Shown: piece by piece, positions 55,120 through 64,000 of the stretch
Layout: each line of letters begins with the position of its first letter
How positions within the stretch are numbered: position 1 is the first letter of the stretch
NCBI RefSeq assembly: GCF_002903165.1
Contig: NZ_PPSK01000008.1
Span: 1 to 64,000, forward strand
Source of the DNA: Halopseudomonas oceani
GTDB taxonomy: Bacteria; Pseudomonadota; Gammaproteobacteria; Pseudomonadales; Pseudomonadaceae
Reading direction: 5' to 3'
Length of the DNA stretch: 64,000 bases
Made by a program: the position numbers and the translations under genes
Notes under the pieces: model-generated
Database searches by the model: none
What the model was told of the DNA's origin: nothing
What the model saw: only the letters and a program-made list of their open reading frames with translations

Positions 55120-56424
55120 ATGTTCAAGTTTAAGCGTAATAACGATAGCAACCGCCAGCACACGGAAATGCAGGTATATAAAACCCAGCTCATGGCTCTT
55201 AAAGGTCACATGGCCTCCATCGAGTTCGCCCCGGACGGCACGGTAACGGACGCCAACCCACTGTTTCTGCAGCTCATGGGCTATCCGCTTGAGCAAGTAC
55301 TGGGGCAGCATCACCGGATGTTCTGCGATGAAGCCTATCTGCGCAGCCCCGAGTACCAACGTTTCTGGCGCGACCTATCGGACGGCAAAGCCCATTCGGG
55401 CACCTTTCGGCGGCGCACAGCCCAGGGGCAGAACGTCTGGCTGGAAGCCACTTACTTTCCAGTAAAGGATGAGAGCGGCAAGGTCGTAAGTGTGCTCAAG
55501 ATTGCTGCTGATGTGACCGACGCCAAAACACAGCTGCAGGAAAGAGATGCGGTGTTTGCAGCGCTCGACAAGTCTCTCGCGGTCATCGAGTTCACGCCGG
55601 ATGGCACCATCGCTACAGCCAACAGCAACTTTTTAAACCTGCTCGGCTACCGGCTGGAGGAGCTGCGTGGAAAGCACCACCGTATTTTCTGCCGCGACAA
55701 CTTCTATCAGCAACATCCCAGATTCTGGGCCGAACTCGCCCGCGGAGAATTCAAGTCAGGGCAGTTTGATCGCGTGGACAAGCGCGGCAATACCCTGTGG
55801 CTCGAGGCAACCTACAACCCGGTTTTTGATGACGCTGGCAAGGTTATCAAAGTGGTGAAATTTGCTAGCGACATTACCCGCCGCGTTGAACAAAACCTGG
55901 CCATTCGGCAGGCCGCCGAGGTCGCCAGCAGCACATCGGAAGAAACCGCAGCTATCGCCCAGCAAGGACTAAAGGCGCTACAGGACGCAGTGGATACTGC
56001 CGTTCGAATTGCCAGCCAGGTAACAGAGACTACGGCCTTGATCGCCGAACTGAATACCCAGTCGCGCAGCATTGAAGACATTGTTGCGACCATCACGGCC
56101 ATCGCGGATCAGACCAACCTTTTGGCCTTGAATGCCGCAATTGAAGCCGCCCGGGCGGGAGAGCAAGGTAGGGGATTTGCCGTGGTAGCCGATGAAGTGC
56201 GCCAACTGGCCGGTCGCACCAGCAATTCCACCTCGCAGATTGCTTCTGTCGTACAAAAGAACCGCGAGATGCTGCAACGCGTCACCTACAACGTTGATGC
56301 TGTTAGCCTCACGGCCGAGGAAGGAAGCAACCGAACGAGCCAGGTATCGGGCATCATGCAGGAAATCTATCAGGGTGCAGACAACGTCTGTCGCTCTACC
56401 GCAGGTTTGCTGGACGTCAACTGA
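55120..56424 (+). CDS. bdlA: BdlA-like cytoplasmic PAS-PAS-MCP sensor
   Basis: The 434-residue protein has no membrane segment, two PAS domains (about residues 30-138 and 150-260; [44 protein letters not shown]) and a short methyl-accepting signalling domain (about 275-430) with the conserved hairpin [40 protein letters not shown]. This architecture and length match BdlA of P. aeruginosa, which mediates biofilm dispersion in response to nutrients by lowering cyclic di-GMP. The PAS ligand here is unknown. The ATG at 55120 follows GGAG. Confidence 0.88.
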   Translation: MFKFKRNNDSNRQHTEMQVYKTQLMALKGHMASIEFAPDGTVTDANPLFLQLMGYPLEQVLGQHHRMFCDEAYLRSPEYQRFWRDLSDGKAHSGTFRRRTAQGQNVWLEATYFPVKDESGKVVSVLKIAADVTDAKTQLQERDAVFAALDKSLAVIEFTPDGTIATANSNFLNLLGYRLEELRGKHHRIFCRDNFYQQHPRFWAELARGEFKSGQFDRVDKRGNTLWLEATYNPVFDDAGKVIKVVKFASDITRRVEQNLAIRQAAEVASSTSEETAAIAQQGLKALQDAVDTAVRIASQVTETTALIAELNTQSRSIEDIVATITAIADQTNLLALNAAIEAARAGEQGRGFAVVADEVRQLAGRTSNSTSQIASVVQKNREMLQRVTYNVDAVSLTAEEGSNRTSQVSGIMQEIYQGADNVCRSTAGLLDVN

Positions 56425-56442
56425 ACCAAGCTGCAGGCCATA

Positions 56443-57006
56443 TCAACTGATATGCGCCTGCAGAATCTCATACAGCGCCGGACGGTTCGCCTTGATCTCT
56501 TCCGCACTCAAGCCCTCAAGCGAATGCGGATACTTCAGCCAGGCGTCGGTGCTGTGCAGATAGTACTGCGGCTCCCAGTCCAGCTCGTTGCGGCTTGGCT
56601 TGTAGTACGGCACGGCGACACGGATATCGTGGGGTGTATTCAGGCGCGCTTTCTGCCGCAGCTCGTTGATGATGGCCTCCAGCGAGCGGCCGGTGTCAAA
56701 AACGTCGTCAACGATCAACAACGAATCTTCGTGGGTCACATGCTTGACCAGATAATTCAGGCCGTGCACACGCACTTCCTTACTCTGCTGGTCAATGCCG
56801 TGATACGAGGACGTACGAATCGCAATGTTGTCGGTGTGTACCCCGTGGTAGTCCAGAAACTCCTGAACCGCGATACCCATCGGCACACCACCGCGCCAGA
56901 CCGCAATCATGAACGTCGGGCGAAAGCCCGAATTGAGCACCTGCGCGGCCAGACTGAAAGCGTCTTCGAGCAGACTTTGTGCACTAAGGTATTGTTTCTC
57001 AGCCAT
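56443..57006 (-). CDS. Phosphoribosyltransferase (hypoxanthine-guanine type), paralog A
   Basis: The 187-residue protein has a phosphoribosyltransferase fold with the PRPP loop LLIVDDVFDTGRS at residues 96-108 and the early substrate loop VWRGGVPMG. It probably salvages a purine base (or a similar base), but the specificity is not evident. It is divergent from a clearly related gene (paralog B). The two proteins share about 40 percent of residues by eye, including the SGFRP, WRGG, VQE and RVHG blocks. Confidence 0.9.
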   Translation of the reverse strand: MAEKQYLSAQSLLEDAFSLAAQVLNSGFRPTFMIAVWRGGVPMGIAVQEFLDYHGVHTDNIAIRTSSYHGIDQQSKEVRVHGLNYLVKHVTHEDSLLIVDDVFDTGRSLEAIINELRQKARLNTPHDIRVAVPYYKPSRNELDWEPQYYLHSTDAWLKYPHSLEGLSAEEIKANRPALYEILQAHIS

Positions 57007-57068
57007 AAGACCGTAAGCTTCTCCAGAATCGTGCCATGATCACACCAGAGGGAGCCGCCTGGCAAGCT

Positions 57069-57686
57069 ATGAACCAATCCAATTCCCCGCAGCAAAGCAC
57101 TCGCAATCGCCGGTTCCTCGATGAAAACCAGCTCATCGAAGATGCCTTTCGTCTTGGTGTACAGATTTTCGAGAGCGGTTTCCGTCCCAATTTCATCGTT
57201 GGGCTGTGGCGTGGCGGCAGCACTGTGGGTATTTACGTGCAGGAGTGCCTGCAGACCCTGGGTGTTAAAACCGACCACATCGCGTTGCGCACCTCCTATC
57301 GCGGCATGGAGCATTACGAAGCCATGGTCGCAGCACCTGAAGCCGAGATTCGCGTGCACGGCACCCACTACCTGCTGGACAACCTGAACCAAAGTGACCG
57401 GCTGTTGATCGTCGACGACGCATTCGGCACCGGGCACAGCGTGCAGGCGGTCATCGACAAGCTGAACGGGCAGCTCAAACGCAACATGCCGACCGACACC
57501 CGCATCGCAACGCTCTATAAGCGTACCGGCGCGGCGAAGACCAGCCTGCAGCCTGACTTTTGCCTGTACTCAACCGAAGACTGGCTGGTGTTTCCTTACG
57601 AAATGAACGGTTTGACTCGCTCGGAGATAGATCAGCACAAGCCCTATCTGAGCCCGATCCTCGATTCCGTCAATGCACTGGACTGA
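57069..57686 (+). CDS. Phosphoribosyltransferase, paralog B
   Basis: The 205-residue paralog of the preceding protein carries the same fold blocks (SGFRPNFIVGLWRGG, RVHGTHYLLDNLNQSDRLLIVDDAFGTGHS at about 95-124). The PRPP loop keeps the acidic pair but changes FDTGRS to FGTGHS, which may alter base or PRPP handling. An ATG at 57036 in the same frame is an alternative start that would shorten the gap to paralog A to 29 bases; neither start has a well-spaced ribosome site. Role unknown. Confidence 0.85.
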   Translation: MNQSNSPQQSTRNRRFLDENQLIEDAFRLGVQIFESGFRPNFIVGLWRGGSTVGIYVQECLQTLGVKTDHIALRTSYRGMEHYEAMVAAPEAEIRVHGTHYLLDNLNQSDRLLIVDDAFGTGHSVQAVIDKLNGQLKRNMPTDTRIATLYKRTGAAKTSLQPDFCLYSTEDWLVFPYEMNGLTRSEIDQHKPYLSPILDSVNALD

Positions 57687-57725
57687 GTTCTCCAGCAACT
57701 TCACGGTAGTGCCGCAAGACCAACC

Positions 57726-57744
57726 GCCGCGTCTCTGACGCGGC
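57726..57744. repeat. Hairpin after paralog B gene
   Basis: Eight-base perfect stem GCCGCGTC (57726-57733) with GACGCGGC (57737-57744), loop TCT, followed by a C-run instead of T. Possible weak or Rho-dependent terminator. Confidence 0.4.
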
Positions 57745-57835
57745 CGCCCCCCCCTACCCCATTCAGGTGATTCGCTGGACGCCCTGACTCCCGCTCGCTA
57801 TCTTCGGTACACACCCATGCGTTTGTTACACCACA

Positions 57836-58642
57836 ATGACAACAACAATGAAAACGCCTGTTGCCCTTGGCCAAAGGGTTATTCGTGCACTTGTCGGCCT
57901 GGTGCTGGCTCTCGGTACGCCTGTCGCTAGCCTCGCCAACCAGTCGGATCTGCCTGTGCTGACGGCTGGCTACATTCAGTTCCCCCCGCTGGCCTATACC
58001 GACGAGCAAGGCCAAGCTCAGGGACGCATCATCGAGCTGACCAACGAACTGGCGGCAGCCAGCGGATTCCGGGTTGAGTGGAAGCGTTACCCGATCAACC
58101 GCATCTATCATTACCTGGAGACCGGAGATATAGACCTGTGGCCCGGCTCACCAGGGGTGCCGGCCTTGAGCAGATTTACCGTGGAATCCAGTGCCCTCGA
58201 CATCAACGTCAAGCTGTGCGCCTTTGCCCTTGAAGGCACTCCGAAAGTCAGCAGCCTCCAAGACCTCTCCAGGCACGACTTGGTGCTTATTCGGGGGTAC
58301 ACCTATCGAGAGCAACTCAACCGGGTTATTGCCGAGAACCACTCCCATCCGATTGTGGCACCGGACCACATCGCTGCGATGGAATTGCTGCTGCGCGGAC
58401 GGGCGCAATATCTGATCAGTTACGGCCACCCAATGCAGCGCGCAATGCGCCATTACCCGCTGCAAGGCACTCGCTGCGACCAACTGGACGAATGGCCACT
58501 GGTCTATGTCATTTCACGGCGTAACCCGGACGCCCTACAACTTGCGGAAACACTCGACTCGGCTTTTTTTCAGTGGCGTGAGGCCAATCCCCAGCCGCCG
58601 ATGTTGCGTGGAGTCCGGCGTCGCCTAGCGACAACTCATTGA
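57836..58642 (+). CDS. Periplasmic solute-binding protein, PBP2 type
   Basis: The 268-residue protein has a Sec signal (about residues 1-34) and a family 3 solute-binding fold (LTAGYIQFPPLAYTDEQGQAQGRIIELTNELAAASG, YLETGDIDLWPGSPGVPALSRF, AAMELLLRGRAQYLISYG). There are no transporter subunits nearby. It overlaps the 3' end of the convergent GST gene by seven bases. An ATG four codons later is an alternative start. Ligand unknown. Confidence 0.85.
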   Translation: MTTTMKTPVALGQRVIRALVGLVLALGTPVASLANQSDLPVLTAGYIQFPPLAYTDEQGQAQGRIIELTNELAAASGFRVEWKRYPINRIYHYLETGDIDLWPGSPGVPALSRFTVESSALDINVKLCAFALEGTPKVSSLQDLSRHDLVLIRGYTYREQLNRVIAENHSHPIVAPDHIAAMELLLRGRAQYLISYGHPMQRAMRHYPLQGTRCDQLDEWPLVYVISRRNPDALQLAETLDSAFFQWREANPQPPMLRGVRRRLATTH

Positions 58643-59778
58643 GTGGCTGCCACACCCTCCCAGACTTCGATGTTTTGCCTGCGCCCTACTCTCCATTGAC
58701 GCCCGAGCCGGATGGCATCGGCTAGTCCGAGTTCAGCTAGGCGACCCTGAACCCTCGCACGCTCCGGCTCTTGCAGCCCCAGCAGGGTATCGGTTGCACG
58801 CTGCAGAATGTAAAGCAGGTAAGGCTCGACCCCGACCTCAATGGTGGCACCACGAAACCGGGTTTGAATCATCCCCACTTGGCGCACCTGCGGCTTTTCT
58901 GTGACCGGGGTACCGTCGGCCGGCTGCAACTCGGCAACCCAGGCATCAAGAAACGCCAGCTTGTCCGTCAACTCCGGAAAGATTTCCTCGGCGATATGCT
59001 GCAACACCGGGATCAGCGTTGAAGGTAAGTCATCATTGGCGACGAACGCTGGCTCCGACTCGGCGTACTCGACAACATCGAGTCCTGGCGCTGTCATCCG
59101 CTCGACCCAGCGGTGAACACGTGGTGCCCGGCGCTGCATGATGGCCAGCGGTACCGGGTCGCGGCCCAAGTGAGCAAACATCGGGCCGATCAGGCCATAG
59201 TCGGCAATCGAAGGCTGAGTGCCGAGCAAATATGGCCATTCTGCAAAGTGTTGTTCCAGGCGATCGAGCAACTGCAGGAAGGATGACTCGATCTGCGGAA
59301 TACTGTCTGCGTTGACTCCCAGGCGCGGTAAATAGGAGTTCATCCGGCCCATGATCTGCTCGGCCAACTGAGCCCCCGAGCCGAGAGTAAAGGCGCAACG
59401 CAGGAACGCTTCCTGCTCCGCCCGGTATGACCAGCGGTAGTGCATGGCGTGTTTCAACATGGCCTGCCCACCGTAATACTCAATGATAACGGCAACAACG
59501 CGCTGTAACGGAGTCTGTGGGTAGGCTGGCCAAGGGACGCCCTGCGCCTCCAGGTGATCGATGATGTCGACGGTATCCTGGATTACCTGACCGTCTGGCG
59601 TTTCCAGCACCGGGATGATGCCTCGCCCGATTTGCGGAAGAATGCGCTCGGCAAAATCTGGATGCCAGGTCGATAGTTCAACGTAGGGCAGCCCTTGATT
59701 GCGTAGATAGCAACGTGCCTTACCGGTATACAGCGAATGCGACGCGCCATACAGGCGATAGGCTGAGGTAGATTTCAT
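58636..59778 (-). CDS. Glutathione S-transferase family protein (long form)
   Basis: The 380-residue protein begins with a thioredoxin-like GST N-domain (YGASHSLYTGKARCYLRNQGLPYVELSTWHPDF, GRGIIPVLETPDGQVIQDTVDIIDHLE) and continues with a helical C-domain. It is much longer than the usual 200-230 residues, with about 130 extra C-terminal residues (VTEKPQVRQVGMIQTRF onward). The active Ser/Cys is not certain. The start at 59778 follows GGGAG. Confidence 0.88.
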   Translation of the reverse strand: MKSTSAYRLYGASHSLYTGKARCYLRNQGLPYVELSTWHPDFAERILPQIGRGIIPVLETPDGQVIQDTVDIIDHLEAQGVPWPAYPQTPLQRVVAVIIEYYGGQAMLKHAMHYRWSYRAEQEAFLRCAFTLGSGAQLAEQIMGRMNSYLPRLGVNADSIPQIESSFLQLLDRLEQHFAEWPYLLGTQPSIADYGLIGPMFAHLGRDPVPLAIMQRRAPRVHRWVERMTAPGLDVVEYAESEPAFVANDDLPSTLIPVLQHIAEEIFPELTDKLAFLDAWVAELQPADGTPVTEKPQVRQVGMIQTRFRGATIEVGVEPYLLYILQRATDTLLGLQEPERARVQGRLAELGLADAIRLGRQWRVGRRQNIEVWEGVAATQ

Positions 59779-59904
59779 CAGGGCTCCCTTGGTTGTTGTC
59801 TGTTTTCCCCGCACAAATACTGCCAGCGACGCAGAAAGTAGACAACCCGAGGGAATGTCTCGTGAATACCACCTCCCCCGTGTGAGTAGAGGTGGTAACC
59901 GCGA

Positions 59905-60423
59905 TCAGGCTGCGATCGGGCTGCGCCAGTCGTCAGAGCCGGAGGTACCGGACACTTCATGTGTCCAGATGATCTTGCGGTAGGTGAAATACACGTCTTC
60001 CAGATGCGTAAAATGCGCTTTGGCCGGGTCCTGGCAGTTGGGCATCTGTGACTGGACGTCGACGATGATGGCGTCCTGCAGTTCGATGGTGAAGTAATGT
60101 TCCTGCGTGCCGGTTGCGGATGTGCGATACCACTCCAGTCGGCAGCGTGACAGCCGCTCGCCGGAGGTCAGCGCGTTGAAGATAAGTGGCGAGGACTTGT
60201 CGAACACCTTGGTGATCATCAGCGGCTTGTGTACCCGCTGACCTGTCGGCTGACCCGACTGGGGATCACGCGGAATGATGACCTGGTGATTGAAGCCCTG
60301 CACCAGTACCTGGTCTTCGTGACCTTCCTGAAAGATATTGCCGACCGAGTCCTCGGTAAAAGTACCGGCGGTAATCAGCCCCTGTTTGGTGCCTTCGATG
60401 GTGAGATAGGCAGGTGTTGGCAT
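59905..60423 (-). CDS. hcp: Hcp, type VI secretion tube/effector-carrier protein (orphan)
   Basis: The 172-residue protein is an Hcp of the HcpA/B/C type of Pseudomonas (AYLTIEGTKQGLITAGTFTEDSVGNIFQEGHEDQVLVQ, NHQVIIPRDPQSGQPTGQRVHKPLMITKVFDKSSPLI). Hcp hexamers stack into the inner tube of the type VI secretion system. No TssB/C, VgrG or other structural gene is within the window, so it is an orphan that would serve a system encoded elsewhere. It has an AAGGAG ribosome site and its own promoter region. Confidence 0.95.
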   Translation of the reverse strand: MPTPAYLTIEGTKQGLITAGTFTEDSVGNIFQEGHEDQVLVQGFNHQVIIPRDPQSGQPTGQRVHKPLMITKVFDKSSPLIFNALTSGERLSRCRLEWYRTSATGTQEHYFTIELQDAIIVDVQSQMPNCQDPAKAHFTHLEDVYFTYRKIIWTHEVSGTSGSDDWRSPIAA

Positions 60424-60627
60424 GTGTGCTCCTTGCGTCAGTCAGTTGCCCCGGAAAATCCCGGAGAAACTCTTCTTACAAGAGCCAAGCCAAGTAAAAA
60501 TAAGGGCTAAATATCAGAAGGTTACCAGCACATCCTCACTCAGAACATGACATTATTCCGAGATATCAACAGTCTGGTTGGGCAACTTCTTCCGACCGAC
60601 TGCGCAGGTCTCTGCGCAGCCGTTTGA

Positions 60628-62166
60628 TCATCGATGCGGTTTGGCGCCAGCCAGATAGCGCCCCGTCAGCCAAGCTGCGCCGCCCATGATGATTGCGCCA
60701 ATCAAGGCATTGGTCTGCAGCGCCAGGGTAAAACTCAGTTGCAGCGCCGACAGCACCTGAGTCGCCATCACCTCTGGCAAGTGTGCGGCCAGGCCAAGCG
60801 CACCGCCAACCGTATCGCTGGCAACTTCGATCTGATGTGCACTCAACCCGGCAGGCAATTGCTCCATCATATGCTCTCGGTAAACGGCGGCGCCCACGCT
60901 GCCGATCACCGCTATGCCCAGTGCCATCCCCATCTCGGTTGCGGTTTCGGACGTTGCAGCCGCAGCGCCGGTTTTCTCTGGCGGCGCCGACCCGATCACC
61001 AGATCAGTGCCCAGAATCATCATCGGCATGATACCGACGCCCAGCAGCACGGTGGCCAGCACCATCAGCCATGGCCCCGGGAACTGCCCGATCACCAACA
61101 GCACCAGGAAACCCATTACGGCAATCAGCAGCCCTCCGCTGATCAGCACGCGCGGCGCTAGCCAGCGCGCCATGCGCGGCACCAAAAGCGAGGCCGCCGT
61201 CTGCAACAGCGCCGACGGCAGCATGACCAGCCCTGCCTGGAGTGGCGTCATACCAAGCGCTCCCTGCAGGTACTGGAAGATCAACAACCAGGCGCCCGAC
61301 AGCGCCAGAATACAAAGCATCATAGCGCTGACCGACACGCTGAACGCAGGCTGGCGAAACAGCGCAAGATCAAACATCGGCTCAACCAGTCGGCGCTGAC
61401 GGCGAACAAACAGGGTGCCAACCACCAAACCGGCCAGCAGGGAACCGCTGGCCAATAGGTTGATCCCGTCGCGCGCGCTGTCTTTGATGCCAAAGATCAA
61501 TAACAACACGGCACTGATGCACAGCAGCGCGCTGGCAAGATCCAGGCGGCCGGCCTGCTCGTCACGAAACTCGGGCAACAGCCAGGGACCGACCAGCAGC
61601 AGCAAGACCATCACCGGTACCGCCAACAGAAACACCGAGCCCCACCAGAAGAACGCGAGCATGATGCCGCCGACCAGTGGACCAATAGCGCTACCAACAA
61701 TGAAGCCAGTCATCCAGATGGTAATTGCCAAGGTGCGCTCATGTTCGAGGTGGAACATATTGCGGATCAGCGCCAAGGTCGACGGCATCAAGGTTGCACC
61801 GGCGATGCCGAGCAACGCCCGAGTGGCGATCAGCATCACCGAGCTATGGGCAAAGGCCGCGGCAAGGGACGCGAGTCCGAACGCAGTTGCGCCAATCAGC
61901 AGCAAGCGACGACGGCCGATCCGGTCACCCAGGGTGCCCATGGTGATGAGAAACCCCGCCACCATGAAACCGTAGATATCCAGAATCCACAGCAGCTCGG
62001 CACTTGAAGGCTCGAGATCAGCGCTCAGGTGCGGCGCTGCAAGGTGTAATACCGTCATATCCAGGGCTAGTAACAGGGTGGGCAGCACCAGCACGGCGAG
62101 GCCCAACCACTCGCGACGGCCAGCACGCGGATGGGCAGGGGAAGTTGAAGCGGGGGTGAATGGCAT
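60628..62166 (-). CDS. MFS multidrug exporter, DHA2 (SmvA/QacA-like)
   Basis: The 512-residue protein has about 14 membrane segments and the drug:H+ antiporter-2 signatures: [17 protein letters not shown] in helix 1, motif [17 protein letters not shown] and motif C region [17 protein letters not shown]. Related proteins export cationic antiseptics and dyes. The ATG at 62166 follows AAGGAGG. It is divergent from metG; a 12-base palindrome in the gap could be a regulator site. No TetR-type regulator is adjacent. Confidence 0.93.
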   Translation of the reverse strand: MPFTPASTSPAHPRAGRREWLGLAVLVLPTLLLALDMTVLHLAAPHLSADLEPSSAELLWILDIYGFMVAGFLITMGTLGDRIGRRRLLLIGATAFGLASLAAAFAHSSVMLIATRALLGIAGATLMPSTLALIRNMFHLEHERTLAITIWMTGFIVGSAIGPLVGGIMLAFFWWGSVFLLAVPVMVLLLLVGPWLLPEFRDEQAGRLDLASALLCISAVLLLIFGIKDSARDGINLLASGSLLAGLVVGTLFVRRQRRLVEPMFDLALFRQPAFSVSVSAMMLCILALSGAWLLIFQYLQGALGMTPLQAGLVMLPSALLQTAASLLVPRMARWLAPRVLISGGLLIAVMGFLVLLVIGQFPGPWLMVLATVLLGVGIMPMMILGTDLVIGSAPPEKTGAAAATSETATEMGMALGIAVIGSVGAAVYREHMMEQLPAGLSAHQIEVASDTVGGALGLAAHLPEVMATQVLSALQLSFTLALQTNALIGAIIMGGAAWLTGRYLAGAKPHR

Positions 62167-62221
62167 GGAGCCTCCTTGCAGCAGGACCTTATACGCCGGC
62201 GCCAATCGTCTCAGCAAGGTA

Positions 62222-62233
62222 CAGTTGCAACTG
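62222..62233. promoter_or_regulatory. Palindrome between MFS and metG genes
   Basis: CAGTTGCAACTG is a perfect 12-base palindrome within the MFS-metG gap, partly repeated as TTGCAACTGCAA. It may be an operator for the exporter gene; no regulator can be named. Confidence 0.35.
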
Positions 62234-62344
62234 CAAATTACAATACAGCCCTTCTCGCAGGCGCTGCCAAGACTCCCTTCGCAGCGCCCCTTCTGCTATC
62301 ATCCCAGCCCTTTCACGTTCAACCGCAAAGTATCCCAAACGCCC

Positions 62345-64000
62345 ATGTCCGATATCGCCGCGACTCGTCAGATCCTCGTTACCAGCGCCCTGCCCTATGC
62401 CAACGGTTCCATCCACCTTGGGCACATGCTGGAGTACATTCAGACCGACATCTGGGTTCGTTTCCAGAAGCTGCGTGGCCATCAGGCCGTCTACGTCTGC
62501 GCGGACGACGCCCACGGCTCTGCCATCATGCTGCGCGCCGAGAAGGAAGGCATCACCTCCGAGCAATTGATCGCCAACGTACATGCCGAGCATTCAGCAG
62601 ACTTCGCGGACTTTCTGGTCAACTTTGACAATTTTTACTCCACCCATTCGGAGGAAAACCGCGAGCTGGCAGAGCTGATCTATAGCCGTCTGAACGCGGC
62701 TGGCCACATCAGCACCCGCTCGGTGACCCAGTACTACGATCCGGAAAAGGGCATGTTCCTGGCCGACCGCTTCATCAAGGGCACCTGCCCCAAGTGCGCG
62801 GCAGAGGACCAGTACGGTGACAACTGCGAGAAGTGCGGCGCAACCTACGAGCCAACCGAACTGAAAGACCCACGCTCGGCGATCTCCGGCGCAACCCCGG
62901 TCCTGAAAGACTCCAAGCACTTCTTCTTCCGCCTGCAAGATTTCGCCGACATGCTCAAACAGTGGACCCGTAGCGGTGCCCTGCAGGACGCCGTCGCGAA
63001 CAAGATTGCCGAATGGCTGGATAGCGGCCTGCAGGAATGGGACATCAGCCGTGACGCGCCCTACTTTGGCTTCGAGATTCCAGGCGAGCCCGGCAAGTAC
63101 TTCTACGTCTGGCTGGATGCACCGATCGGTTACATGGCCAGTTTCAAGAACCTCTGCAGCCGTCGTCCCGAGCTGAGTTTTGACGCTTTCTGGAATGCAG
63201 ACTCCAACGCCGAGCTATACCACTTTATCGGCAAAGACATCGTCAACTTCCACACGCTGTTCTGGCCAGCGATGCTGGAAGGCGCAGGCTTCCGCAAGCC
63301 GACTGCGGTCAACGTACACGGCTACCTGACTGTCAACGGTCAGAAAATGTCCAAGTCGCGCGGCACCTTTATCAAGGCGCGCACCTATTTGGATCACCTG
63401 AACCCCGAATACCTGCGCTACTACTACGCCGCCAAGCTCGGTCGTGGCGTGGAAGACCTGGACCTGAACCTGGAAGACTTTGTACAGAAGGTCAACTCTG
63501 ATCTGGTCGGCAAGGTAGTCAACATCGCCAGCCGCTGCGCCGGCTTCATCCACAAGGGCAACGGCGGCGTGATGGTCGAGGGCAACCCGGCTCCGGAACT
63601 GAGCAGCGCCTTTATCGACGCAGCACCAAGCATCGCTGACGCGTACGAGAAGCGTGATTTCTCCCGCGCCATGCGCGAAATCATGGCGCTGGCCGACAAG
63701 GCTAACGCCTGGATTGCTGACAAGGCACCATGGGCATTGAACAAGCAGGAAGGCAAGCAGGATGAAGTCCAGGCCATCTGTGCACTGGGTATCAACCTGT
63801 TCCGCCAGCTGGTGGTTTTCCTCAAGCCGGTACTGCCAAATCTGGCGGCCGACGCAGAGGCCTTCCTGAACGTTGCACCGCTGCGCTGGGAAGATCACCA
63901 GACGCTGCTGACAAACCACCAGCTCAATGCCTTCAAGCCGCTGCTGGCCCGTATTGAACCGGCGAAAATCGACGCCATGATCGATGCGTCCAAGGAAGAT
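62345..64000 (+). CDS. metG: Methionyl-tRNA synthetase (C-terminus outside window)
   Basis: MetRS charges elongator and initiator tRNA-Met. The first 552 residues are present and remain open to the window edge; the complete protein should be about 675-680 residues. The class I HIGH motif reads HLGH at residues 24-27 and KMSKS is at 334-338. A zinc knuckle of four cysteines lies at 148, 151, 161 and 164. The C-terminal dimerisation/EMAP-like domain lies beyond the edge. It is divergent from the MFS gene, as expected for an independent housekeeping gene. Confidence 0.97.
   Translation, partial: MSDIAATRQILVTSALPYANGSIHLGHMLEYIQTDIWVRFQKLRGHQAVYVCADDAHGSAIMLRAEKEGITSEQLIANVHAEHSADFADFLVNFDNFYSTHSEENRELAELIYSRLNAAGHISTRSVTQYYDPEKGMFLADRFIKGTCPKCAAEDQYGDNCEKCGATYEPTELKDPRSAISGATPVLKDSKHFFFRLQDFADMLKQWTRSGALQDAVANKIAEWLDSGLQEWDISRDAPYFGFEIPGEPGKYFYVWLDAPIGYMASFKNLCSRRPELSFDAFWNADSNAELYHFIGKDIVNFHTLFWPAMLEGAGFRKPTAVNVHGYLTVNGQKMSKSRGTFIKARTYLDHLNPEYLRYYYAAKLGRGVEDLDLNLEDFVQKVNSDLVGKVVNIASRCAGFIHKGNGGVMVEGNPAPELSSAFIDAAPSIADAYEKRDFSRAMREIMALADKANAWIADKAPWALNKQEGKQDEVQAICALGINLFRQLVVFLKPVLPNLAADAEAFLNVAPLRWEDHQTLLTNHQLNAFKPLLARIEPAKIDAMIDASKED

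Overview
The window looks like a chromosomal segment of a gammaproteobacterium of the Pseudomonadaceae. The main evidence is the block ftsK-lolA-rarA-(crcB)-serS-cysG on the minus strand, next to aat-bpt-infA on the plus strand. That arrangement is characteristic of Pseudomonas. A bdlA-like dispersion sensor, an HcpA/B/C-type Hcp, a MocR regulator and YigI- and YebG-type proteins fit the same assignment. The moderate GC content, and the absence here of trxB (between ftsK and aat) and clpA (after infA), point to a relative such as the Halopseudomonas/pertucinogena or stutzeri-like lineages rather than P. aeruginosa. That placement is inference. I see no prophage, complete insertion sequence, CRISPR array, rRNA or tRNA.

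Layout. 1-2.4 kb (minus): a TonB-ExbB-ExbD energiser (tonB cut by the window edge) and a small winged-helix/membrane-protein pair. 2.5-5.0 kb (minus): a membrane diguanylate cyclase, lipocalin Blc and a class I glutamine amidotransferase. 5.5-8.6 kb: a membrane-anchored sulfatase, a VOC protein and a YigI thioesterase. 8.7-18.3 kb: the core housekeeping block (siroheme synthesis, seryl-tRNA synthetase, fluoride channel, replication-fork ATPase, lipoprotein chaperone, DNA translocase, two N-degron transferases, IF-1). 18.4-25.5 kb: an acyl-CoA dehydrogenase with a divergent LysR regulator, a MocR regulator, a solute-binding protein, MiaE, a tandem universal stress protein and a DUF1289 protein. 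25.5-28.4 kb: acnB with a structured leader. 28.5-32.5 kb: a TetR repressor divergent from a BVMO-SDR-alpha/beta hydrolase operon, with twin palindromic operators. 32.9-36.9 kb: a Fur-controlled FecI-FecR-TonB receptor iron-uptake unit. 37.1-39.8 kb: rimO and an APC permease. 39.8-43.1 kb: a methyltransferase-GspE fusion followed by a MoxR-type ATPase. 43.5-51.3 kb: many small accessory genes (GFA-fold proteins, DUF4336, a ferric-reductase-like protein, DUF2127, panB, a LysE exporter, LexA-controlled yebG). 51.7-64 kb: a minimal autotransporter-like barrel, DUF1329, BdlA-like MCP, two divergent paralogous phosphoribosyltransferases, a solute-binding protein, a GST, an orphan Hcp, an MFS exporter and metG (cut by the window edge).

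How genes work together. The TonB-ExbB-ExbD proteins at the left edge could energise the TonB receptor at 32.9-35.3 kb, which the adjacent FecI/FecR pair would induce under iron limitation. The BVMO operon encodes three chemically consecutive steps: alcohol to ketone, ketone to ester, ester to acid plus alcohol. The least explained locus is the two-gene unit at 39.8-43.1 kb. There, an isoaspartyl-methyltransferase-like domain is fused to a type II secretion/type IV pilus assembly ATPase and paired with a MoxR ATPase, with no pilin, GspF or VWA partner nearby.
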